64,000 bases of DNA from Hyphomonadaceae bacterium (GTDB lineage Bacteria; Pseudomonadota; Alphaproteobacteria; Caulobacterales; Hyphomonadaceae), in the NCBI GenBank assembly GCA_024742355.1, contig JANSYM010000009.1:142173-206172 (forward strand), written 5' to 3'. A program made the translations under genes and the position numbers. Shown one piece after another: positions 18,099 to 25,039 of the stretch. Positions within the stretch are counted from its first letter, which is position 1; each line of letters begins with the position of its first letter. Under the pieces are notes generated by a model. It was not told the origin of the DNA. It ran no database searches and saw only the letters and a list, made by a program, of their open reading frames with translations.

Positions 18099-19544
18099 TT
18101 ACTCCGCTGCTGCTCGTTGTTCCCGGGCCGCGGCCCGCATCGCCTTGTGCATGTGCTCGGCGGCCTCGCGTCCATCGACAATGGCCCAGACCACGAGCGA
18201 GGCGCCGCGGACAATGTCGCCGGCGGCGTAGACACCGGGCAGGCTGGTTTCCATGGTCTTGAAGTCGACCTGAATGGCGCCCCAGCGATTGACCCGCAAA
18301 GACGGCTCGTCGAACAGGACCGGCAGGTCTTCCGGGTCGAAGCCCAGCGCCTTGATCACCATGTCGGCCTTCATGTCGACGGTTTCGTCGGTCTTTTCCG
18401 GCGATTGACGGCCTGAGGCATCCGGCGCGCCGAGGCGCATGCGGCGGACCTTCACGCCTTTGACCTTGTTGGCCTTGGTGTGCAGCACCGCTTCCGGGCC
18501 GGACAGCCATTCGAATTTGACGCCTTCTTCTTCGGCATTGGCCACTTCGCGCTGCGAACCCGGCATATTGGCGCGGTCGCGGCGATAGAGGCAGGTCACC
18601 GACTTGGCGCCCTGGCGCACCGCGGTGCGGACACAGTCCATCGCCGTGTCGCCGCCGCCGATGACGATGACGCGCTTCTCGGCGGCATTCAGGCTGCCAT
18701 CTTCGAACGCCTCGACGGTGTCGCCAAAGCCGGCGCGGTTGGAGGCGGTGAGATAGTCGAGGGCAGGGGAGACACCGTCTGCGCCGACGCCTGGCACTTT
18801 CAGATCGCGCGCCTTGTAGACGCCGGTGGCGATCAGCACCGTGTTATGCGTGTCGCGAATCTCGGTCAGGGTGATGTCGGCGCCGACATCGCAATCGAAT
18901 TTGAAGGTGATGCCGCTGTCTTCGAGATACTTGATCCGGCGTTCGACAATGTCCTTTTCCAGCTTGAAGCCGGGAATGCCATAGACGAGCAGGCCGCCGC
19001 CGCGATCATAGCGGTCATAGACGGTGACCTGATAGCCTTTGCGGCGCAGCTGCTCGGCGGCAGCGAGGCCACCCGGACCGGCGCCGATAATACCGGCGGA
19101 TTGAGCGCGCTCGCGCGGCGGCTTGATCGGCGTGATCCAGCCCTTGTCCCAGGCCGTGTCGGTAATGTAGCGCTCAATCGATCCGATGGTGACGGTGCCA
19201 TGGCCGGATTGCTCAATCGTGCAAATGCCTTCGCAGAGCCGGTCCTGCGGGCAGATGCGGCCACAGATTTCCGGCATATTATTGGTCGCGCTGGAGACGG
19301 CATAGGCCTCTTCCAGGCGATCCTCAGCGGCGAGTTTCAGCCAGTCCGGGATATTGTTGGAGAGTGGGCAGCCTTGCTGACAGAAGGGCACGCCGCATTG
19401 CGAACAGCGTGCAGCTTGTGCTTTCACGCTTTTGACGGCGTAATTGCCGTAAATCTCCTTGAAGTCCCCTTTGCGCGTCTTGGCCGACCGTTTTTTCGGC
19501 ATCGCGCGTTCGACTTTGATGAATTGCAGCATTTTTTCTGCCAT
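18099..19544 (-). CDS. gltD: glutamate synthase small subunit
   Basis: A 481-residue beta subunit of NADPH-GOGAT. The N-terminal domain has the two low-potential 4Fe-4S cysteine sets (CSQCGVPFCQQGCP and CGRICPQDRLCEGIC). An FAD site, GAGPGGLAAAEQL, and an NADPH site, IGGGDTAMDCVRTA, follow. GGAGG lies 6 nt before the ATG. It is first of three genes with the GFA protein and gltB; it supplies electrons to GltB for glutamate synthesis. Confidence 0.97.
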   Translation of the reverse strand: MAEKMLQFIKVERAMPKKRSAKTRKGDFKEIYGNYAVKSVKAQAARCSQCGVPFCQQGCPLSNNIPDWLKLAAEDRLEEAYAVSSATNNMPEICGRICPQDRLCEGICTIEQSGHGTVTIGSIERYITDTAWDKGWITPIKPPRERAQSAGIIGAGPGGLAAAEQLRRKGYQVTVYDRYDRGGGLLVYGIPGFKLEKDIVERRIKYLEDSGITFKFDCDVGADITLTEIRDTHNTVLIATGVYKARDLKVPGVGADGVSPALDYLTASNRAGFGDTVEAFEDGSLNAAEKRVIVIGGGDTAMDCVRTAVRQGAKSVTCLYRRDRANMPGSQREVANAEEEGVKFEWLSGPEAVLHTKANKVKGVKVRRMRLGAPDASGRQSPEKTDETVDMKADMVIKALGFDPEDLPVLFDEPSLRVNRWGAIQVDFKTMETSLPGVYAAGDIVRGASLVVWAIVDGREAAEHMHKAMRAAAREQRAAAE

Positions 19545-19680
19545 TATCGCCTCCAGGGGAAAGAGACTTGCTTATGCGGCAGCGATTATGGTGCTGCAAG
19601 GGCGAAATCATCCAGTGAATATCATTACGATATGCATATGCTGAATCTTTCTAGGCGATTTTCGGTTTTGTGACTTCGTG

Positions 19681-19713
19681 TGATTAATTCTATATCAAAG
19701 CGATATATAATCA
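19681..19713. repeat. AT-rich inverted repeat between gltD and uppP
   Basis: TGATTA and TATATC on the left mirror GATATA and TAATCA on the right, in an AT-rich patch within the 234-bp divergent intergenic region. It may be an operator or a curved promoter element for gltD or uppP; which protein binds is not known. Confidence 0.5.
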
Positions 19714-19778
19714 ATTCTGATGCATCTCGTGCCGAATTATGCGAGAGCGGGTGGGATAGCGCTCAACCGGGATCGTCC

Positions 19779-20630
19779 ATGTCACTGCTTCAGCTCTTCA
19801 TCATTGCCATTGTCCAGGGCCTGACGGAATGGTTGCCCATCTCCTCTTCCGGCCACGTCCTGCTGGCAGCGAACTATTTCACCCTCGAGGGGCGCGACGA
19901 GCTGTTGATCAATGCGGTGTCGAATCTCGGGACCTTGCTGGCCATGCTAATTTATTTTCGCAAGGACGTGGCCGCCGCGACGATGGGCGGGTTCGAACTG
20001 ATCGGGGCCGGGTTCAAGTCCGGTCCGCTCTCGCGCGGCGCCAGGCTCGCACTCTGCATCATCGTCGCCACACCGATCGCCGTGATCGCGGCGGTCTCAT
20101 ATGAGGTGCTGCTGCCGGAAGAGATCCAGAACCAGTTGCGCAGCGTCTGGACCGTCGCGGGCGCCACGATTGGATTTGGTCTGCTGCTCTGGTGGGCCGA
20201 TGTTGCCGGCGGCAAGGACCGCACCGAAGCCGACATGACGCTCGGCCATGCCGCCCTGATTGGTGCGACGCAGGCGATTGCCGCCCTCATCCCTGGCACT
20301 AGCCGGTCCGGCATCACCATGACCGCGGCGCGGGCTTTGGGCTATGAGCGCACCGAAGCGGCGCGCTTTTCAATGCTGATCGGCGCCCCGATCCTGGCCG
20401 CCGCTGGCTTGTACGGCGCGTACGGATTGCTGGACAGCGAGACCGCCAGTGGGGTCGTGACCTTGCAAGACGGGCTGGTGGTCGCAGCGATTGCTTTTGT
20501 CTCGGGAATTGCCTCCATTCACGTCCTGATGACCCTGCTGAAGCGTATGAGCTTCCTGCCTTTCGTCATTTACCGACTGATTCTAGGCATCGGATTGCTG
20601 ATCGCCGCCCCGATTATGGGCCTGATCTAA
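19779..20630 (+). CDS. uppP: undecaprenyl-diphosphatase
   Basis: A 283-residue integral membrane enzyme that recycles undecaprenyl pyrophosphate to the monophosphate lipid carrier for cell-wall synthesis. The signature parts are IVQGLTEWLPISSSGHVLL near the N terminus and PGTSRSGITMTAAR in the middle, which together carry the catalytic Glu, Ser, His and Arg. Seven or eight membrane segments are visible. ATG 19779 matches the family start; the open frame begins 33 codons earlier without family support. Confidence 0.95.
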   Translation: MSLLQLFIIAIVQGLTEWLPISSSGHVLLAANYFTLEGRDELLINAVSNLGTLLAMLIYFRKDVAAATMGGFELIGAGFKSGPLSRGARLALCIIVATPIAVIAAVSYEVLLPEEIQNQLRSVWTVAGATIGFGLLLWWADVAGGKDRTEADMTLGHAALIGATQAIAALIPGTSRSGITMTAARALGYERTEAARFSMLIGAPILAAAGLYGAYGLLDSETASGVVTLQDGLVVAAIAFVSGIASIHVLMTLLKRMSFLPFVIYRLILGIGLLIAAPIMGLI

Positions 20631-20748
20631 AAGCGAAAAAACTGTCCTGACACTTTTTTGGTGGTGTCTTGGCGCAATCGTCCTTTTATTATGTAGAATA
20701 TCCAAAAGAGTGCGGGCGACTGGTCCTGCCAATTTGATCAGGTGAGTT

Positions 20749-21489
20749 ATGAAACGCCGCAAAGAGAAGAAGAGCGAAAGTCTGGATATCCGCCTGCCAT
20801 TTGAGCAGAAACGTGAATTCATGGACGCCACGCGACAGCGCGGCGAAACCGCTTCCAGCGCTCTACGCAGATTCATTTCCACCTATATCGAAGAGGCGCG
20901 ACTGGCCGAACAACAAAACCCGGTTCAGGAGATCACCATGACCCTCGCTCGACATAGATTCAAATCCATCGCCACAGCTGCTGGTGCAGCGCTCGGCGTG
21001 TTTTCCGTAACGGCCCTGCCGTCGGCAGCGGACTCAACCGCCTTCGACGCGCTCGACAAGAACAATGACGGCCTGATCACGGAAGGTGAGATCCTGCCTG
21101 GTCAGGACGCAGACATCATTGCCAAGCTCGACACGGACGGTTCAGGCGGCGTCAGCAAGGAAGAGCTGGAAGCAGCGGGCAATCGCATCGTCATCAAGAA
21201 TACCAGTTCTGACGGCGCAGAAGACGGTGAGAAGGTGACGAAGAAAGTCGTGAAAATCCTCGAATTCAGCGATGGTGAGGACGGCGAAATTCACGGTGAA
21301 GTCAGCACCAAGACGGAAAAGCACGTCATTGTGAAACGCATTGAAGGCGGCGAGGAATTGTCAGAGGCCGAGCTGTCAGCCCTGCTCGAAGAGGCCCTCA
21401 GCGACGCCGGCATTGACGAGCAACACGATGTCGAAGTCGATGTCATCGTCGAAAAGATTATGGAAGAAACCGAGGACGCAGCCGAATAG
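20749..21489 (+). CDS. ribbon-helix-helix-like / membrane-anchor / EF-hand fusion protein
   Basis: A 246-codon frame with an unusual layout. Residues about 10-50 (SLDIRLPFEQKREFMDATRQ, then RGETASSALRRFISTYI) look like a ribbon-helix-helix or antitoxin-type DNA-binding domain. Residues 72-93 are hydrophobic, with the form of a signal peptide or single membrane anchor. Two canonical EF-hand loops follow at 103-114 (DKNNDGLITEGE) and 128-139 (DTDGSGGVSKEE), then an acidic tail. ATG 20938 with AGGAG 6 nt before it would give an ordinary exported EF-hand protein. So the gene makes a membrane-tethered regulator with an external calcium domain, a secreted EF-hand protein, or both. Confidence 0.75.
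   Translation: MKRRKEKKSESLDIRLPFEQKREFMDATRQRGETASSALRRFISTYIEEARLAEQQNPVQEITMTLARHRFKSIATAAGAALGVFSVTALPSAADSTAFDALDKNNDGLITEGEILPGQDADIIAKLDTDGSGGVSKEELEAAGNRIVIKNTSSDGAEDGEKVTKKVVKILEFSDGEDGEIHGEVSTKTEKHVIVKRIEGGEELSEAELSALLEEALSDAGIDEQHDVEVDVIVEKIMEETEDAAE
20927..20940 (+). promoter_or_regulatory. internal ribosome binding site and start
   Basis: AGGAG at 20927-20931, a 6-nt spacer and ATG at 20938, in frame at codon 64 of the EF-hand gene and just before its signal-peptide-like segment. It is as good a start site as those of the neighbouring genes. Confidence 0.6.
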
Positions 21490-21512
21490 TCTTCCAGACA
21501 TCCTGATTACGC

Positions 21513-21549
21513 AAAGAGCATGGTCGCATTTGGCGCCATGCTCTTTTTT
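21513..21549 (+). terminator. Rho-independent terminator
   Basis: AAAGAGCATGG pairs exactly with CCATGCTCTTT and runs into further T. It ends the EF-hand gene; the A-run on the other side may serve the convergent DUF1244 gene. Confidence 0.88.
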
Positions 21550-21560
21550 GTGGGCCAGGC

Positions 21561-21869
21561 TTAGGCCTTGTCGGGGCGCCGGGCCTTGAACGCCGCCATC
21601 TGTTCAGGCGTCGCCTCGGTCTGGTACTTCTGTTTCCACTCGGCATAGGGCATGCCGTAGACGCGTTCGCGCGCCTCTTCGGTCGAGAGTTCAATCCCCC
21701 CCGCTTCCGCGGCTTCGCGATACCAGTTGCCAAGGCAGTTGCGACAGAAATCGGCAAGGATCATCAGATCGATGTTCTGAACATCCTTGCGATTATCGAG
21801 GTGCGAGAGCAGGCGGCGGAACGCTGCCGCGTCGAGCTTGTCCTGCTGTGCTTGTGTGAGGTCGGCCAT
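21561..21869 (-). CDS. DUF1244 family protein
   Basis: A 102-residue cytoplasmic protein matching the DUF1244 family, which is common in alpha- and gammaproteobacteria and has no agreed function. Typical parts are HLDNRKDVQNIDLMILADFC followed by RNCLGNWY, and the C-terminal YGMPYAEWKQKYQ. The CRNC cysteine pair may bind metal. It begins 2 nt after the stop of the copper-chaperone gene, so the two are almost surely co-transcribed. Confidence 0.88.
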   Translation of the reverse strand: MADLTQAQQDKLDAAAFRRLLSHLDNRKDVQNIDLMILADFCRNCLGNWYREAAEAGGIELSTEEARERVYGMPYAEWKQKYQTEATPEQMAAFKARRPDKA

Positions 21870-21871
21870 GT

Positions 21872-22339
21872 CTAGTCTCCTACAGCGCGGACATCGGCTT
21901 CGACGACCAGGGTCATTGGTTCGCCATCCGCGTCGAGTGTCAGCGTGATGTCTATCGTTTCACCAGACACCACATCCTCGCCAACATCAAACATCATGAA
22001 ATGATTGCCGCCGCGCTTCAGCTCCAGCGCTTCGCCGTCGGCAATGTCAAACGTCTCGACCTGGCGCATCTGCATGCGGCCATCGCTCATCGCCATTGTG
22101 TGCATTTCAATCGTGCCAATGCTCGGTGAGCTGGCGCCGGTGAGCGTGACGTCGCCGCCATCGACACGCAGCGTCAGGCCACCCATGGTCATGTCGCGCG
22201 CGCCGATGGGCTCCATCACGAAAGCATCCGTGTAGGACAGGACAGGGCCGCTTTCGCTGGCAGCCGGGGTTGGCGCATCCGACGGGGCGCAGGCGGCGGC
22301 GAATGCCAGGAGGGCGGCAGAAGCAAATAGACGGGTCAT
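21872..22339 (-). CDS. periplasmic copper chaperone PCu(A)C, lipoprotein
   Basis: A 155-residue PCu(A)C-domain protein, which carries Cu(I) to cytochrome oxidase or copper carriers in the periplasm. The Met/His pattern is visible: EMHTMAMSDGRMQMR and, about 20 residues on, GGNHFMMF. The N terminus is a lipoprotein-like signal (SAALLAFAAACAPS) with Cys17 as the probable lipidated residue. The frame extends far upstream, but ATG 22339 opens directly on the signal peptide. Operon with DUF1244. Confidence 0.88.
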   Translation of the reverse strand: MTRLFASAALLAFAAACAPSDAPTPAASESGPVLSYTDAFVMEPIGARDMTMGGLTLRVDGGDVTLTGASSPSIGTIEMHTMAMSDGRMQMRQVETFDIADGEALELKRGGNHFMMFDVGEDVVSGETIDITLTLDADGEPMTLVVEADVRAVGD

Positions 22340-22382
22340 GACGGGGATTCCTTGTCTGGTATCCCGTCTGTGTAGCGCAAGC

Positions 22383-23417
22383 CTAGACCTGCCAGAAGCC
22401 CACAACGCGCCGCACCTCTTCAATGATCGGTTCGGCCACCGCATTGGCTTTCTCGGCGCCCTTGCGGAGGGCGGAATCAATCTCGGCTGGATCGTCGAGC
22501 AGGGCGCGCATTTTCTGCGTGATCGGCGACAAGTGATCGACGGCGAGGTCGGCCAGAGCCGGCTTGAACGTGCCAAAGCCCTTGCCGCCATATTCGGCCA
22601 GCACCTGCTCATCGCTCAGGCCTGCGAGGGCCGCATAGATGCCCACGAGATTGGCAACTTCCGGCCGTCCGTCGAGGCCTTCCACCGTTTCCGGCATATC
22701 GCCAAGCGTGTCGGTCTTGGACTTCTTGATCTTGCGCGCAATCGTGTCGGCATCGTCGATCAGGTTGATCCGCGAATTCTCCGCCGGATCAGACTTGGAC
22801 ATTTTCTTGGTGCCATCCTTGAGGCTCATGATGCGCGCGCCCGGACCTTCGATCAGGCCTTCAGGCAGCGGGAAAAAGCCCGGCGCATCATACTGCTGAT
22901 TGAACCGCGCCGCGATGTTGCGGCTGAGCTCAAGGTGCTGTTTCTGATCTTCGCCGACCGGCACGTGGGTCGCTTTATAAGCCAGGATGTCCGCCGCCTG
23001 CAGCACCGGATAGTCGAACAGACCGACGCTGGCGCGCTCGGAATCCTTGCCCGACTTGTCCTTGAACTGGGTCATTTTTTCGAGCCAGCCCATGCGGGCG
23101 ACGCAATTGAAAATCCAGGTGAGCTCTGTATGCGCGCGCACCGAGGACTGGACAAAAATGGTCGATGTGTCCGGGTCGAGGCCTGCGGCCATCATCGCCG
23201 CTGCAATCTGCCGGGTCTGATCTTGCAGGGCCGCCGGTTCCACAGGCATGGTGATGGCGTGCAGATCGACGACGCAGTAAATGCCTTCCCAACCCTGGTT
23301 CTGAAGGTCAGTAAATTTCTTCAGGGCGCCGAGATAATTTCCGAGATGGAGATTGCCCGTCGGTTGGATGCCCGAAAAGATTCGATCCGGGCCGGAATAG
23401 GTCGCTTGCTCAGTCAT
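22383..23417 (-). CDS. trpS: tryptophanyl-tRNA synthetase
   Basis: A 344-residue class I aminoacyl-tRNA synthetase. The HIGH-type signature lies in [15 protein letters not shown], the tryptophan/adenylate region in [16 protein letters not shown] with [12 protein letters not shown], and the KMSKS loop in [10 protein letters not shown]. Length and domain order are normal. It is followed, in order of transcription, by the PCu(A)C gene and preceded by murJ; the gap to murJ is about 45 bp. Confidence 0.97.
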   Translation of the reverse strand: MTEQATYSGPDRIFSGIQPTGNLHLGNYLGALKKFTDLQNQGWEGIYCVVDLHAITMPVEPAALQDQTRQIAAAMMAAGLDPDTSTIFVQSSVRAHTELTWIFNCVARMGWLEKMTQFKDKSGKDSERASVGLFDYPVLQAADILAYKATHVPVGEDQKQHLELSRNIAARFNQQYDAPGFFPLPEGLIEGPGARIMSLKDGTKKMSKSDPAENSRINLIDDADTIARKIKKSKTDTLGDMPETVEGLDGRPEVANLVGIYAALAGLSDEQVLAEYGGKGFGTFKPALADLAVDHLSPITQKMRALLDDPAEIDSALRKGAEKANAVAEPIIEEVRRVVGFWQV

Positions 23418-23461
23418 GGCAGCGGGGTTTAGCGGATTTTGCCGACCTGGCTAGAGGAAAA

Positions 23462-25024
23462 TCACGTCGCGCCGCCGCGGCGCATGCCTTTGAGATCGCT
23501 GAGGCGCACCGCGCCAAACAGGATCGCTGCGATGCCGTAGACCGCCGCGCCGACCGCGATGAAGACGAGCACCTCAACGAATTTGCCGTAAGGAACCTGA
23601 CCCTGCACCAGCTCCGGGTGTGCGAGCAGGTAGATGAGCGCACCGCCCATGGCGAGACTGGCAAGGGTGACCGAGACGATGCGCATCAGCAATCTGCGGC
23701 CTGGCCGGTACCAGCCGCGCGCCTGCAGGCCAATGAACAGCATGGCGGCATTCAGCCAGGCGGCGACGCTGGTGGCGATGGCGAGGCCCGGGAACCCATC
23801 CCAGCCTTGCGACTTGAACCAGAAGAACAAGCCAGCGCCGAGGGCGGTATTGATGGCGACCGCGAACAAGGCAAACCGCATCGGCGTTTTGGTGTCTTCG
23901 CGGGCGAAGAAGCCGGGCGCCAGCACCTTGATCAGAACGAAAGCGGGCACGCCCCAGCCATAATGAATGAGCGCCAGGCCAGACTGGCTGGCATCGTTCA
24001 GCGTGAACGCGCCGCGCGCATAGAGGCCTTCGATCAGGTAAGCAGGGGCAACCATCAGTGCGATAGCGGCCGGCACAGTGAGCGCCATGGCGAGGCCAAT
24101 GCCATCATCCATCAGGCCATGGGCGCCTTTTGTGTCATCGGCGCGTGCGGCACGGGCGAGGCGCGGCAGGATGGCAACCCCAACCGCAACGCCGACAATG
24201 CCAAGCGGCAGCTGGTAAAGCCGATCTGCGTAGAACAGCCACGACTTGGCGCCGTGCTCGAAACTCGCCAGGGCCTGGCTGACCAGGATGTTGATCTGCA
24301 CCCCGCTCGCGGCAATCGTGCCGGGCACGGCGAGCGCGATGACTTTCTTTACGGCCGGTGTCAGCTTCGGCCAGCCGAGCGATAGCGAGACCTTCTGGCG
24401 GCTGACGCCCCACCAGAGCAGAGCGGCTTGCGCCACGCCTGCCAGGGAGACCGCAATGGCGGCGAGAAAGGCTGTGTTGCGATTGTCGTCACCCAGGAGA
24501 GCGGCTGTGATCAGGAAGATGTTGAGCAGGGTCGGCGCGCCCGCCGACAGAATGAACCGGCCGGATGAGTTGAGTACGCCTGACAGCAGGGCCGCGAGCG
24601 CCATACAGGCGAGGTAGGGCATGGTGATCTGCGTCAGCAGGATGGCGAGCTGGAAACTCTCGCTGGTCTCTTCATAACCGCCATGAATGACTTTCATGAT
24701 CCATGGCATGGCGAGCTGAGCGACGATCACCAGGGCGGCGGTGGCGGCGAACAGACCGCGCATGGTCTGGCGCGCGACATCGGCGGCGGCTTCCGGGCCT
24801 TCGGCTTCCAGGGTTCGGGCATAAGCCGGAACAAAGGCCTGGGCGAAGGCGCCCTCGGCAAAGATGCGTCGGAACAGGTTCGGAAACATCAGCGCCGTCA
24901 CAAAGGCATCGCCGATCGGGCCGGCGCCGACTTTGGCGGCGATGAGAATATCCCTGACGAAGCCCAGAATCCGGCTGCTCATGGTCAGCGATGATTGGGT
25001 CAGGGTGTTACGCAGCAGGCTCAT
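23462..25024 (-). CDS. murJ: lipid II flippase MurJ
   Basis: A 520-residue polytopic membrane protein of the MOP/MATE-like exporter superfamily that flips lipid II for peptidoglycan synthesis. The N terminus SSRILGFVRDILIAAKVG and the segment FPNLFRRIFAEGAFAQAFVP are family hallmarks. About 14 hydrophobic helices are visible along the sequence. It starts 15 bp after glnD, making a glnD-murJ-trpS run on the minus strand. Confidence 0.96.
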   Translation of the reverse strand: MSLLRNTLTQSSLTMSSRILGFVRDILIAAKVGAGPIGDAFVTALMFPNLFRRIFAEGAFAQAFVPAYARTLEAEGPEAAADVARQTMRGLFAATAALVIVAQLAMPWIMKVIHGGYEETSESFQLAILLTQITMPYLACMALAALLSGVLNSSGRFILSAGAPTLLNIFLITAALLGDDNRNTAFLAAIAVSLAGVAQAALLWWGVSRQKVSLSLGWPKLTPAVKKVIALAVPGTIAASGVQINILVSQALASFEHGAKSWLFYADRLYQLPLGIVGVAVGVAILPRLARAARADDTKGAHGLMDDGIGLAMALTVPAAIALMVAPAYLIEGLYARGAFTLNDASQSGLALIHYGWGVPAFVLIKVLAPGFFAREDTKTPMRFALFAVAINTALGAGLFFWFKSQGWDGFPGLAIATSVAAWLNAAMLFIGLQARGWYRPGRRLLMRIVSVTLASLAMGGALIYLLAHPELVQGQVPYGKFVEVLVFIAVGAAVYGIAAILFGAVRLSDLKGMRRGGAT

Positions 25025-25039
25025 TCAGGACTTTCGGGG

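Noticed and set aside
18480..19673. A 397-codon frame antisense to gltD
   Set aside because: Same artefact; gltD has every iron-sulfur and nucleotide motif.
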